In this document: positions 1 through 9,607 of the stretch, piece after piece
Layout of the letters: each line of letters starts with the position of its first letter
Position numbering within the stretch: position 1 is the stretch's first letter
Source: Actinomyces radicidentis
GTDB taxonomy: Bacteria; Actinomycetota; Actinomycetes; Actinomycetales; Actinomycetaceae
Length of the DNA: 64,000 bases
Assembly: GCF_001553565.1 (NCBI RefSeq)
Contig: NZ_CP014228.1
Location: 992,001-1,056,000 of the forward strand
Direction: 5' to 3'
Notes under the pieces: model-generated
The model's input: the letters and a program-made list of their open reading frames with translations, nothing else
Database searches by the model: none
What the model was told of the DNA's origin: nothing
Made by a program: the position numbers and the translations under genes

Positions 1-405
1 CTCGCTCGCCAGGGACGGGTCATGCCGCGCATTCGTCAACAAGGCAGCGTCGTTGAGCGGGGTCTGCGGGCGCGTCCTCACGTACGACTCGTCAATGACG
101 GCGCGCGTGGGCGTGACGGCAAGGACCTCGGAAGGCTTGCCTGCTGGCACTTCCCCAGGCTCACCGATGACCTCGAGGATCCGGCGGACCGACTCAACGC
201 GCGCCTCATCCTTGAGACCGTCCAGATGACGGGCCACGAGCGTACCGACATGCCGCGAGAGCCGTTCGGGCACCTCGGCGTCGTCGATCTGGGCCACCAG
301 CGGCGTGACGTCGTCGCCATACCGAGCGAGTTCGCGCTCCAGGGCGGTGGTGAGCACTCGCTGTGTCACGCCAATGGGAACGCCACTGGCCGAATTGCTC
401 GTCAT
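1..405 (-). CDS. N-terminal part of a DUF3427-type DEAD/DEAH helicase (runs off the left edge)
   Basis: An open frame of 135 codons reads leftward from the ATG at 405 to the window edge without a stop. Around residues 115-135 it contains the stretch LLTNARHDPSLASE, which resembles the conserved opening of large superfamily II helicases carrying a PLD-like nuclease module and a C-terminal DUF3427 domain. These are about 1,000-residue proteins found in defence or restriction-like settings. The first ~100 residues (VPIGVTQRVLTTALERELAR) look alpha-helical and have no motif I recognise. The helicase core itself would lie outside the window. It diverges from the frameshifted gene at 454, with only 48 bp between the two starts. 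The family assignment rests on one short motif plus general layout. Confidence 0.6.
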   Translation of the reverse strand, partial: MTSNSASGVPIGVTQRVLTTALERELARYGDDVTPLVAQIDDAEVPERLSRHVGTLVARHLDGLKDEARVESVRRILEVIGEPGEVPAGKPSEVLAVTPTRAVIDESYVRTRPQTPLNDAALLTNARHDPSLASE

Positions 406-453
406 GCCGGGCAAGCTACCAGCGAGCTACGACGCGATTGGGAGGCTCAAGCC

Positions 454-878
454 ATGACCTCCTTCCTCCAGAAGCCACTGCTCGACCCCACCCGGCGCGC
501 GATGCTCGACCGCGCTCGGGAACTCTCACGAATGCTCGAGGACGCGTGGAACCCCGCGCCGATCCAGGATGACGTGACCCTCCTGGCCGCGGATCTTCTC
601 GATGCACACGCGGACACGGGGATCGAACTCGATTCCTGGCCGCGCGCTCTGGAGGTCGTGAACAATGCGGTGCTCGCGGACACCCGCGCCGCTCGTCTGC
701 TTCCAACCAGCCTTCGCACGCAGGCCGGCTTCACCATCCTCGGCACCTGGGCGGACTCCCCACCCAGCCTCTCGCCGTCGTCGCCGGACGCCAGGCCGTC
801 GACACCGCCGTCGGCGTTTGGCAGCGGCAGGTCAGCGCCGCCAACGCAGCCGAAGCGGCGCGGATCGCCCTCACCTGA
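454..878 (+). pseudogene. Hypothetical protein gene with an apparent frameshift near 748
   Basis: From the ATG at 454 the reading frame has good actinobacterial codon usage for about 98 codons (MTSFLQKPLLDPTRRAM..., then GIELDSWPRALEVVNNAVL). After about 748 that frame turns into Pro/Ser/Arg-rich shadow sequence. The frame one base back then takes over with natural composition (LGGLPTQPLAVVAGRQAV, then VGVWQRQVSAANAAEAARI) and stops at TGA 876-878. The composite would be about 140 residues, mostly helical, and I recognise no family. One missing base near 745-755 explains the pattern, either a real mutation or a sequencing error. It is divergent from the DUF3427 helicase fragment, so it may belong to the same accessory locus. 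Confidence 0.5.
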
Positions 879-886
879 ACGCACAC

Positions 887-922
887 CGGCCGCCGTCGGA
901 GCTCCCGATCCGACGGCGGCCG
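887..922. terminator. Bidirectional hairpin terminator
   Basis: A perfect 14-bp inverted repeat (CGGCCGCCGTCGGA / TCCGACGGCGGCCG, 8-nt loop) sits between the convergent ends of the hypothetical gene (878) and the aldolase gene (982). There is no T-tract, as is usual in this genome. Its GCCGTCGGA core recurs in other hairpins of the window. Confidence 0.7.
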
Positions 923-981
923 TTCGTGCGGCGCTGCACCACTGACCCGGCGTACCACCCGGGGGTCTTACGGTCTGCCGG

Positions 982-1869
982 TCAGACGATGCTGGCCCGG
1001 TAGATCTCCTCGACGGAGGCGTCGAGCGTGGCGTGGAACTCCTCGTCGCTCTGCTGGTCGGTGAGCCCCTCGAGCAGGGCGCGCGAGAAGCTGGCGATGA
1101 GCCCGGGGTTGCGGGCGAGGCGCGCGTTGGCGTCGTCGCGCTCGTAGCCGCCGGACAGGGCGACGATCCGCACCACGTGCGGGTTCTCCATGAGCTCGGA
1201 GTAGAAGCCGTCGACGCTCGGGATCGTCAGCTTGAGCATGACGTTGAAACCCTCGGGCAGGGCGTGCAGGTGGCGGGTGATCTCCTCCAGGAGCAGCCGC
1301 TCAGCCTCCTCCTTGTGCGGCGCGTGGATGTCGACCTCGGGCTCGATGATCGGCACGAGCCCCGCGGCCACCACCTTCCACGCGAGCTCGAACTGCTGGT
1401 CGACGACGGCGCGCACGCCAGCGGGGTCGGCGTCGAGGATGACGGAACGCTCCTTCGTCCCGAAGATCCCCTTGCCGCGGGCCTCCTCCAGGGTGAGGGC
1501 GAGCCCCGGGATGGGCTTCATGAGGCGTGCGTGGTCGCGCTCCTCCTCGAGGCCCTTGTCGATCTTGAGGAAGGGGACGACGCCCTTCTCCTCCCACAGG
1601 TACTCGGCGGTGGGCCGGCCCTCGACGCGGCTGTTCATGGTCCGCTCGAAGAGGATGGCGCCGAGGATCCGGTCCTTGGTGAAGGCCGGGTCGGTGATGA
1701 CGCGGGTGCGCATGGCGTGCACGAGGTCGAACATCTCGGACTCGCTGGAGTACCGGTCCTCGCCGACGCCGTAGGCCGCGAGTGCCTTGGGGGTGGAGCC
1801 GCCCGACTGGTCGAGGGCCGCGATGAAACCCTTCCCGTTCCGCATCCGCTCGAGCTGCTGCTCGTTCAT
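982..1869 (-). CDS. fda: Class I fructose-bisphosphate aldolase
   Basis: Cleaves fructose-1,6-bisphosphate to dihydroxyacetone phosphate and glyceraldehyde-3-phosphate through a Schiff base, without metal. The 295-residue protein begins MNEQQLERMRNGKGFIAALD and carries the Schiff-base lysine region NVMLKLTIP, plus the class I landmarks ALDQSGGSTPKAL near the N-terminus and EPEVDIHAPHK. Length matches the bacterial class I (FdaB-like) family. I chose the ATG at 1869 because AGGAGCG lies 6-7 bp upstream; the frame opens further upstream but without a ribosome-binding site. It is a single-gene unit, ending at the hairpin 887-922. A class I enzyme together with phosphoketolase (57444-59864) fits a fermentative actinomycete. 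Confidence 0.95.
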   Translation of the reverse strand: MNEQQLERMRNGKGFIAALDQSGGSTPKALAAYGVGEDRYSSESEMFDLVHAMRTRVITDPAFTKDRILGAILFERTMNSRVEGRPTAEYLWEEKGVVPFLKIDKGLEEERDHARLMKPIPGLALTLEEARGKGIFGTKERSVILDADPAGVRAVVDQQFELAWKVVAAGLVPIIEPEVDIHAPHKEEAERLLLEEITRHLHALPEGFNVMLKLTIPSVDGFYSELMENPHVVRIVALSGGYERDDANARLARNPGLIASFSRALLEGLTDQQSDEEFHATLDASVEEIYRASIV

Positions 1870-2076
1870 GGTCGCTCCTTCACTGTGACGGCCGCGGGTC
1901 TCCCCCGCGGGGGCCGGACTGGCCGGCCCGTCACCCACGAGTATAGATGCGAACGGTTCTCATTTGGCAAGTTTGGGACGACTCCACCCGATCGAGGCCC
2001 GGCCCGACGGCGTCGTCCCCGTCAGCCGTCACCACCTTCGACATGCACCCAGGGAGCCGTGACTGAGACGTCAAAT

Positions 2077-2114
2077 CACTGCAGATGTTACATTCGGAAG
2101 CAACATCTGCAGTG
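2077..2114. promoter_or_regulatory. Operator/promoter of the abiE operon (13-bp inverted repeat)
   Basis: A perfect 13-bp inverted repeat, CACTGCAGATGTT (2077-2089) and AACATCTGCAGTG (2102-2114), with a 12-nt spacer, ends 27 bp upstream of the abiEi start. The spacer begins with TACATT, preceded by TG one base away, which reads as an extended -10 element (TGTTACATT). A dimeric repressor on the two arms would cover the promoter. AbiEi antitoxins are known to repress their own operon by binding inverted repeats, so this is the expected operator. I inferred binding; it is not shown by sequence alone. Confidence 0.65.
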
Positions 2115-2141
2115 TCACGAGACGCACCGAGAGGAGAGTTC

Positions 2142-3110
2142 ATGAAGACCGCAAACACCCTCCGCCTTCTCACCGAGTACACGCCGAGCCAGCGCGGCCT
2201 CATCTCGGCCGCCCAAGCGGACCGGCTCGGCATCGACCGCGTCACCCTCACGCGTCTCACAAAGGGCGGCACCCTCACCCGCGTCAGGCGGGGCGTCTAC
2301 GCGCTCCCCGAGTCCGACCTGGACTCCCACCAGGAGATCCGCGCAGCATGGATCGCCACTGATCCCAGCCGCTTCGCCGACGAGCGCGCGGAAATGAGTG
2401 ACTCGCCCGTGGCTGCGCTCAGCACCGCCGCACTCATCCACGGCACGGGGAACCTTGTCCCTCAGCAGCACATCTTCATCTCGTCGCAACGGAAGCAGAG
2501 CCGTCAGTCCGACATCCGCTACCTCCAGCGGGACCTCGACCCGGAGGACCGCAGCGTCGTCGACGGCATCACCACCACCGGCGTCACCCGCACCATCGCC
2601 GACCTCGCCGCCGCCCGACTGGACGGCGACCACCTCGCCGACGTCGTGCGCGATGCCGCGGCGAAGGACCTCGCGCCGTCTGAGGCACTGGCCGCCGCGC
2701 TCGAGGTCGACGCGCATGCTTACGGCTTCGCCGACGGCGGCGCGGCTCTCACCAAGTTTCTTGCGTCGTCCTACCCCGGACTGCCCGCAGCGATCGAGTC
2801 CCTGACACGAGCTGCTCGCATCTGGGAGGCCTACGAGCCGACCATCAAGGCGGCAGTGCGCACTCTCGAGTCCAGCCAGTTGCAGCAGGTTTCGAAGACA
2901 GCTGCAACCGCTGCCGCCAGATCAGTGGCCGGGCTGCCCAGGTACGACCTGCGCCCACTCACGGACGCGTTGTCACAGATTCGGGTGTCTCCCGTGGTCC
3001 TCCCTGAGCAGACCCGGAAGAGTCTCACAGAGCTCGCCCAGACCGTCGCCCGCATGCAGGCCCCGCCCCCGGGAGTGAGCACCGACCCGCCCATCCAATC
3101 TGAGGAGTAG
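2142..3110 (+). CDS. abiEi: AbiEi-type antitoxin / transcriptional repressor
   Basis: Antitoxin of a type IV toxin-antitoxin (abortive infection) pair. It counteracts the AbiEii nucleotidyltransferase without binding it and represses the operon. The 322-residue protein has an N-terminal winged-helix region (residues ~8-50, GLISAAQADRLGIDRVTL then LTRVRRGVYALPE), typical of AbiEi, followed by the AbiEi C-terminal region (AALSTAALIHGTGNL... IADLAAARLDG). The tail from ~230 is less conserved. I chose ATG 2142 because GAGGAG precedes it; an upstream in-frame ATG at 2085 would lie inside the operator. The downstream toxin starts 2 bp after its stop, whose surrounding TGAGGAGTAG also supplies the toxin's ribosome-binding site, so the two are translationally coupled. 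Confidence 0.88.
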   Translation: MKTANTLRLLTEYTPSQRGLISAAQADRLGIDRVTLTRLTKGGTLTRVRRGVYALPESDLDSHQEIRAAWIATDPSRFADERAEMSDSPVAALSTAALIHGTGNLVPQQHIFISSQRKQSRQSDIRYLQRDLDPEDRSVVDGITTTGVTRTIADLAAARLDGDHLADVVRDAAAKDLAPSEALAAALEVDAHAYGFADGGAALTKFLASSYPGLPAAIESLTRAARIWEAYEPTIKAAVRTLESSQLQQVSKTAATAAARSVAGLPRYDLRPLTDALSQIRVSPVVLPEQTRKSLTELAQTVARMQAPPPGVSTDPPIQSEE

Positions 3111-3112
3111 CC

Positions 3113-4045
3113 GTGACAAGTTCACCGCCGCGCAGCACAGTCGCGCTCCGTTCATCTCTCAACGCGCGCCTCAAGGCCGAGGCCCGCCGTCGCGGTCGCA
3201 CACCCCAGGCCACTCGTCTCCAGTACTGCTTCGAGGTGCTCTACAAGCGGCTCTTTCACGACGGTGACAACGGCTGGATGCTGCTGGGTGGCAACGCCCT
3301 CATCATCAGGACAGCGGGAGGACGATTCACCCAGGACATCGACCTCGCTCGCACAGCCTCCTGGGACAGCCTCGACTCGCTCCGTGACGAACTCAGCCAC
3401 CTGATCACCCAGCCGGTCGAGAACGACCAATTCACCTTCGAACTCCTGAGTCTGCAGCCCAGGAGCGAGCCGGACTCCTTCGGTTACGGCGCCCGGACTG
3501 CCAAGGCCAAGATCGCGATGCGCCTTGGTGCCGACGTCTTCGAGACCATCTCCCTCGACCTCACGACCGGCCGGCACGTCGACGGCCCAGTCGACCTCGT
3601 CCCACCGGTACCTGTCATCGACGACCCCACGCTCGCCGACCTCCCAAGGATCCCGGTCGTCCCGATCGAGAACCACCTCGCCGACAAGGTCTGCGCGATG
3701 TACGAGCTCCACGGAGAGACGGGCACCCCGTCCACCCGCTACCGCGACCTCGCCGACGTCGTCCGCATCATTGCTCGACTCGAGCTCGACGCCGGAAGAC
3801 TCGGCACCCTCCTCAACCACGAGGCCGCCCGCCGGCAGACGGAGCTCCCAACCACCCTGCGACTCCCCTCCCCCGAGTGGGCGCGCCGCTACGGGACGAA
3901 CGCCGACGACGTCGTCGGCATCGACGACGACCTGCGGGACCTGGAGTCCTCCCTCGTCTTCGCCGGCGGCTGCCTCAACGAGATCCTAGACGGCACGCGA
4001 AGCACTGGGCGGTGGAACCCGATCCAGCACGCGTGGCAGGACTGA
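3113..4045 (+). CDS. abiEii: AbiEii-type nucleotidyltransferase toxin
   Basis: Toxin of the AbiE system. AbiEii/AbiGii proteins have a DNA polymerase beta-like nucleotidyltransferase fold; relatives modify tRNA acceptor ends and so stop growth. The 310-residue protein shows motif I GGNAL (residues 59-63) followed by QDIDLA (74-79), the paired acidic residues expected of this fold, and the downstream ENHLADKVCAMYE element typical of the family. Translation starts at GTG 3113, coupled to abiEi. It ends just before a strong hairpin (4066-4103), so this is a two-gene operon. Nothing suggests truncation. Confidence 0.88.
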   Translation: MTSSPPRSTVALRSSLNARLKAEARRRGRTPQATRLQYCFEVLYKRLFHDGDNGWMLLGGNALIIRTAGGRFTQDIDLARTASWDSLDSLRDELSHLITQPVENDQFTFELLSLQPRSEPDSFGYGARTAKAKIAMRLGADVFETISLDLTTGRHVDGPVDLVPPVPVIDDPTLADLPRIPVVPIENHLADKVCAMYELHGETGTPSTRYRDLADVVRIIARLELDAGRLGTLLNHEAARRQTELPTTLRLPSPEWARRYGTNADDVVGIDDDLRDLESSLVFAGGCLNEILDGTRSTGRWNPIQHAWQD

Positions 4046-4065
4046 GTCGCACACCCCCGAACACG

Positions 4066-4103
4066 GCGGTGCCCGCCGTCGGACCTCCGACGGCGGGCAC
4101 CGC
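4066..4103. terminator. Strong hairpin terminator between abiEii and the SDR gene
   Basis: A perfect 18-bp inverted repeat (GCGGTGCCCGCCGTCGGA, loop CC) lies between the convergent ends of abiEii and the SDR gene. It shares its inner 12 bp with the hairpin at 5231-5266 and the GCCGTCGGA core with 887-922 and 8632-8695. Confidence 0.75.
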
Positions 4104-4162
4104 TCCCGCTCCGGGCACTGCTCGGAGCACCGCCCGAGCCCGCACCGCTCAGCGCACCGCGC

Positions 4163-5086
4163 TCACGGCGTCACCAGACCGCCGTTGACGTTGAGGGTCT
4201 CCCCCACGACGTAGCTCGACTCGCTCGACGCGAGGAACACGAAGGCCGTCGCCAGCTCGGTCGGCTGACCGGCGCGCCCCAGCGGCGTCTTGTGCCCGAA
4301 GGTGGGGTGCTTCTTGGGCGGCTGACCGCCCGAGACCTGCAGCGGCGTCCAGATCGGGCCGGGCGCGACCGCGTTGACGCGGATGCCCTCCGGAGCGAGC
4401 TGCGCGGCGAGCCCCTTGGTGAAGTTGTTGATCGCCGCCTTCGTCGAGGCGTAGTCGATGAGGCTCTCCGAGGGGTCGTAGGCCTGGATCGACGTGCAGT
4501 TGACGATCGCCGAGCCCGCCGGCAGGTGCTTGACGGCCGCCCGGGTCACACGGAACATCGCGAGGATGTTGACGTCGTAGACCTCCTCGAGCTGCTCGTC
4601 CGTGATCGCCTCGAGCCCGCCCTCCTGGGCCACCTGGCGGCCGGCGTTGTTGACGAGGACGTCGAGCCCGCCTAGCTCGGCCACGGCCCGCTCGACGAGC
4701 TCCTTGCAGAACGCCTTGTCCCGCAGGTCGCCCGGGATGAGGACGACCCTGCGGCCCGTGTCGGCGACGGCGTCGCGGACGGCCTCGGCGTCGGACTGCT
4801 CCTCGGGCAGGTAGTTGAGGACGACGTCGGCGCCCTCGCGGGCGAAGGCGATCGCGGTGGCGCCGCCGATGCCGGAGTCGCCGCCGGTGATGAGCGCCTT
4901 GCGGCCCTGGAGGCGGCCGGTGCCGCGGTAGGACTCGGCGCCGAGGTCGGCGCGGGGCTCGAGCTCGGAGTCGAGGCCCGGGACCGGCTGCTCCTGCGGC
5001 TCGGGGCTGATGGCGGGGTAGCGGGTGACGGGGTTCTGGAAGACCAGCTGGTCAGTGGTCTCGCGGTCGGTGTCCTGGGAGCTCAC
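4163..5086 (-). CDS. SDR-family oxidoreductase (general-stress YhdF/YghA type)
   Basis: NAD(P)-dependent short-chain dehydrogenase of unknown physiological substrate. The 307-residue protein has the cofactor motif TGGDSGIG (residues 67-74), NNAG (146-149) and the catalytic Ser199, Tyr212-x-x-x-Lys216 (YASTK). The ~60-residue extension before the Rossmann fold (VFQNPVTRYPAISPEPQEQP) marks the stress-induced SDR subgroup (B. subtilis YhdF/GsiB-regulon-like, E. coli YghA). ATG 5086 is preceded by GGAGAGG. It is transcribed alone, separated from the upstream DUF5926 gene by a hairpin. The substrate cannot be told from sequence. Confidence 0.88.
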   Translation of the reverse strand: MSSQDTDRETTDQLVFQNPVTRYPAISPEPQEQPVPGLDSELEPRADLGAESYRGTGRLQGRKALITGGDSGIGGATAIAFAREGADVVLNYLPEEQSDAEAVRDAVADTGRRVVLIPGDLRDKAFCKELVERAVAELGGLDVLVNNAGRQVAQEGGLEAITDEQLEEVYDVNILAMFRVTRAAVKHLPAGSAIVNCTSIQAYDPSESLIDYASTKAAINNFTKGLAAQLAPEGIRVNAVAPGPIWTPLQVSGGQPPKKHPTFGHKTPLGRAGQPTELATAFVFLASSESSYVVGETLNVNGGLVTP

Positions 5087-5230
5087 GGGCCTCTCCTTCG
5101 TTCGGGAACGGCGTCCGTCATCGGTCGACGACGGCGCGGTGTGCTCCCCACGCTAGGGCCGCCGGCCCCGGCCCGCCCGCTGAGCCGCCCGATGCCGCTG
5201 GCAGCGGAAACCGGCCCCGAACAGGCACGA

Positions 5231-5266
5231 CGGTGCCCGCCGTCGGGACTCCGACGACGGGCACCG
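5231..5266. terminator. Hairpin terminator downstream of the DUF5926 gene
   Basis: A 16-bp inverted repeat (CGGTGCCCGCCGTCGG / CCGACGACGGGCACCG, one G-T pair) lies 32 bp after the stop of the leftward DUF5926 gene and upstream of the SDR gene. Its arms are nearly identical to those of the hairpin at 4066-4103. Confidence 0.65.
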
Positions 5267-5297
5267 CCCATGCTCAGCGCGCCTCAGCGCGCAGCGC

Positions 5298-6182
5298 TCA
5301 GAGGTTCACCTGACGGGAGATGATGCCGGCCTTCGCGCGGCGGGCGGCCGCGTCCAGCGGGGCGTCGTCGGCGAGGGCGGCGTCGAGACGCTCGCCCAGC
5401 CTCTGCAGGGGCTTGGTGAGCTCCTCGGCCTCGGTGCCGCGGTTGAGCTCCCACACGGGGATGGCGAGGCCCAGCGCGCGGAAGGCGCCGATGAAGTCCG
5501 CGCCCTCCTCGAGCGCCGACTCGCGGGCGGCGTGGACCTTCGCGAAGGCGTTGAAGAAGGAGTCCTCGTCCTCGCCGCGCACCCAGCGGACGAACTCCTT
5601 GCCGTTCATGCGGCACCAGTAGGCGTGCTCGACGCCCGGGACGGGGACGGTCGGGGCGATCTCGTCCTTGGCGTCCTCGATGGCCCTGACGGCGTTCGCG
5701 TCGTCCTTCTGGTCCTCGGAGAGCCAGAAGTCGAAGGACTCCCGCACGCTGACCTGCGGCTCGAAGTCGGGGTCGAGGACGTCCTGGAGGCGCTCGCCGG
5801 GCTCGGGCAGGCCCTCCATCATGAGGCCCTTGCCCTCCTCGAGCTCGAGGGTGGAGAGGAGCGCGGCGGCGACGTCGCGGCTGGCGTCGCCGGAGTGCAT
5901 CGTCGTCTGCAGCGCGACGAGGACCTCGCCGTCGGCGCGCTTCATGCCCTGCGCGAGCTCGGGCAGGAGCGTGACGATCTGGACCTCCTGGCCGCCGTGC
6001 TCCTCGTTGAGGCGCACGCGGGCGGTGGCCGCCGGGATGATCTGGGCCATCGCGACGAGGTCCTCCTCCGCGGCCAGACCCGCGAAGGGACGGGGCACGA
6101 AGGGGATCGGCTTCTTCTCCGGGGCGCTGGAGGTCGCGGCCCCTGAGGCCGCCTTGCGCTGCTGGCGCTTCTTCTTCGACAT
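5298..6182 (-). CDS. DUF5926 family protein (function unknown)
   Basis: A 294-residue cytoplasmic protein of an actinobacterial family with no assigned function. It starts with a very basic tail (MSKKKRQQRKAA), then a linker, then a mixed alpha/beta domain containing FAGLAAEEDLVAMAQIIPAA and WCRMNGKEFVRWVRGE. The basic N-terminus may contact nucleic acid; that is only inference. I chose ATG 6182 because it starts the basic tail; no Shine-Dalgarno is visible and TACGCT lies 7 bp upstream (3'-ward in coding sense), so the transcript may be leaderless. A longer open frame exists upstream but runs into the palindromic repeat at 6230-6349 and is unlikely to be coding. Confidence 0.8.
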   Translation of the reverse strand: MSKKKRQQRKAASGAATSSAPEKKPIPFVPRPFAGLAAEEDLVAMAQIIPAATARVRLNEEHGGQEVQIVTLLPELAQGMKRADGEVLVALQTTMHSGDASRDVAAALLSTLELEEGKGLMMEGLPEPGERLQDVLDPDFEPQVSVRESFDFWLSEDQKDDANAVRAIEDAKDEIAPTVPVPGVEHAYWCRMNGKEFVRWVRGEDEDSFFNAFAKVHAARESALEEGADFIGAFRALGLAIPVWELNRGTEAEELTKPLQRLGERLDAALADDAPLDAAARRAKAGIISRQVNL

Positions 6183-6229
6183 GCGCGCCAGCGTACCGGC
6201 CCGCCCGACCCCGGCGAGGGCGGCCAGCT

Positions 6230-6349
6230 GTCCACGAGGGCGCCTCAGAGTCGCCAGCCCGTGACGGTGCGGCTGCAAGATCGGCGTGATCACGCCGATC
6301 CATGGTCGCCGGGCCGAGGCAGGACCAGCTGTGAGGCGCCCTCGTGGAC
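6230..6349. repeat. TIR element family 1, copy 1 (120 bp)
   Basis: The element begins GTCCACGAGGGCGCCTCAGA and ends with the inverted counterpart (TGAGGCGCCCTCGTGGAC). Its interior contains a 22-bp perfect palindrome at 6279-6300 centred on TGATCA. The same termini occur at 19873-20002, 49564-49681 and 50606-52135, but the interiors differ. It sits between the start of the DUF5926 gene and the end of ridA. There is no coding capacity. Confidence 0.8.
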
Positions 6350-6370
6350 ACGAGCCGGCGCCAGCCGACG

Positions 6371-6757
6371 TCAGGCGCGGACGGCGACGGCCTCGATCTC
6401 GACGCCGGCGCCCCTGGGCAGGGCCGCGACCTGGAAGGCGGCGCGCGCCGGGAGGACCTCGCCGGTGAAGAAGCGGGCGTAGACCTCGTTGACGGCGACG
6501 AAGTCGTTGATGTCGGCGAGCAGGACGGTCGTCTTGACGACGTCGCCGTAGCCCAGGCCCGCGGCCTCAAGGATCGCACCGACGTTCTTCAGCGACTGCT
6601 CGGCCTGCGCCTCGATGCCGCCCTCCACGATCTGCCCGGTGGCGGGGACCAGCGGGATCTGGCCGGAGACGTAGACGGTCCCGCCGGCCTCGACGGCCTG
6701 CGAGTAGGGGCCGACGGCGGCGGGGGCGCTCTCGGTGGCGATGCGGGTGGCGGTCAT
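6371..6757 (-). CDS. ridA: RidA family reactive-intermediate (imine/enamine) deaminase
   Basis: Hydrolyses reactive 2-aminoacrylate and related enamines released by PLP enzymes, protecting PLP-dependent targets. The 128-residue length is standard for this trimeric YjgF/YER057c/UK114 fold. Visible signatures are [20 protein letters not shown] (residues ~14-33) and [14 protein letters not shown] at the C-terminus, which carries the terminal Glu of the active site. I chose ATG 6757 with GGAAGGA upstream. It is a single-gene unit divergent from pgm. The family assignment is firm; the physiological substrate is inferred from characterised homologues. Confidence 0.92.
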   Translation of the reverse strand: MTATRIATESAPAAVGPYSQAVEAGGTVYVSGQIPLVPATGQIVEGGIEAQAEQSLKNVGAILEAAGLGYGDVVKTTVLLADINDFVAVNEVYARFFTGEVLPARAAFQVAALPRGAGVEIEAVAVRA

Positions 6758-6921
6758 GGCGGGTCCTTCCGGTGCGGGGTCGCCGGGGCGGCGACCGCCC
6801 CGTGCTGTGCTCGGGGCCACCTTAGGGCGTGCCGCCCGCACCGCTGTCCGCGCAGCGCATCCATCCCGTCCGTTTACTGGAGTCCCACCCGGCCGTCAGT
6901 GCCGCGTGCCACACTAGGGCC

Positions 6922-8601
<1,680 letters not shown>

Positions 8602-8631
8602 CGCGCCGGCCGCGGAGCCGGCACTGACTCG

Positions 8632-8695
8632 GCGCAGCGGAACGACGGGCGCCGTCGGACCATGAGGTCCGACGGCGCCCGTCGTTCCGCTGCGC
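8632..8695. terminator. 30-bp perfect hairpin terminator after pgm
   Basis: Arms 8632-8661 and 8666-8695 are perfectly complementary around an ATGA loop. The inner part carries the GCCGTCGGA core shared with several other hairpins, and the outer part (GCGGAACG) is shared with the hairpin after the RRE gene at 36877-36930. Confidence 0.8.
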
Positions 8696-8745
8696 CTCGA
8701 GCACGCCTCGGGTGGCACGGTCGGCCCTAAGCTCAGGCACGTGAG

Positions 8746-8775
8746 TTGACTCTCTCCCCCCCCCCCCGTTATTTT
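8746..8775 (+). promoter_or_regulatory. Promoter with a 12-C tract as its spacer (possible phase-variable promoter)
   Basis: A -35-like TTGACT (8746-8751) and a -10-like TATTTT (8770-8775) are separated by 18 bp, and 12 of those are an unbroken run of C (8756-8767). Slippage of the run would change the spacing between 17 and 19 bp or more, the classic layout of a promoter switched by a homopolymer. It lies 38 bp upstream of the lipoprotein gene. The promoter assignment is by consensus match only. Confidence 0.55.
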
Positions 8776-8812
8776 TCACACACCCAATCCTTATCCAGAA
8801 GTGGAGACTCCC

Positions 8813-9448
8813 ATGCGCCGTCCTCTCGCCATCCCCGTCATCGCGCTCGCACTCGCCGCCTCCCTGGCGGCATGCGGCTCCGACTCCCCCTCGGACACCA
8901 GCTCGTCATCCGCAAGCACCGCCGTCTCGACGTCCGTCGCCACGAGCGCGGCGACGCAGGCCGGCTCGGCCTCGGAGCAGAGCAGCCCGGTCGACGTCAG
9001 CTCCGTCCTCACCTTCACGGCGCCGGAGGGACTCACTAAGTCCGAGACGACGACCACCGAGGACACCTCCGCCAGCGTCTACACGAGCGCGGACGCGATG
9101 CGCACCGTCACGATCGCGGCGAACACGAGCCAGGAGGACGCCGACGCCGCCGTCGCCGCCCTGGCAGCATCAGGCGGGGTGACGAGCACGAGCCAGAACG
9201 GCGACACGACGATCTCGGTCACCCAGGCCGAGCCCGTCACGGTCGACGGCGAGAAGGGTACCTCCTACTCAGGCACGACGACGTCCTCGGCCGGGGGCGT
9301 CAACCTCTCGAGCGCCACGCGCGGCGCCTACGTCAGCCACAACGGCACCCTGGTCCAGATCACCCTCACCGTGACCTCCCTGACTGACCCTGCCGAGGTC
9401 AGCGAGGCGGACCTCGCCGAGATCCTGTCGGGCATCTCCTGGAAGTGA
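8813..9448 (+). CDS. Secreted Ser/Thr-rich lipoprotein of unknown function
   Basis: A 211-residue exported protein. It has a type II signal peptide, MRRPLAIPVIALALAASLAA followed by Cys21 as the lipobox cysteine (SLAAC), so it is predicted to be lipid-anchored on the outside of the cell. Residues ~25-60 are a Ser/Thr/Ala linker, and the remainder is a compact beta-rich domain (VLTFTAPEGLTKSE, VTVDGEKGTSY, ILSGISWK). I recognise no domain name. I chose ATG 8813 because GTGGAG lies just upstream; an in-frame GTG at 8801 lacks a ribosome-binding site. The poly-C promoter makes on/off or graded expression possible. Confidence 0.75.
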   Translation: MRRPLAIPVIALALAASLAACGSDSPSDTSSSSASTAVSTSVATSAATQAGSASEQSSPVDVSSVLTFTAPEGLTKSETTTTEDTSASVYTSADAMRTVTIAANTSQEDADAAVAALAASGGVTSTSQNGDTTISVTQAEPVTVDGEKGTSYSGTTTSSAGGVNLSSATRGAYVSHNGTLVQITLTVTSLTDPAEVSEADLAEILSGISWK

Positions 9449-9517
9449 GCCACGCCTGGGGCCTCGCCCGGCCACAGGCAGGACGCTAAGACTGCGCAGC
9501 AACGACGCAGCACAAGA

Positions 9518-9554
9518 CGGTGCTGCCGCCAGCCCCGGGCTGGCGGCAGCACCG
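9518..9554. terminator. Perfect hairpin terminator after the lipoprotein gene
   Basis: Two 18-bp arms (CGGTGCTGCCGCCAGCCC and its complement) around a single unpaired C, 70 bp after the lipoprotein stop codon. The arms do not contain the GCCGTCGGA core, so it is independent of that hairpin family. Confidence 0.7.
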
Positions 9555-9607
9555 CGGGGCCCGTCAACCCGGATGATGTCCTTGGTCGAACTCACTAGGG
9601 TGAAAGC

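Noticed and set aside
6230-6349. TIR elements as integron attC sites
   Set aside because: They share the idea of conserved ends and variable middles, but lack the RYYYAAC/GTTRRRY core sites, and there is no integron integrase or array of cassettes.
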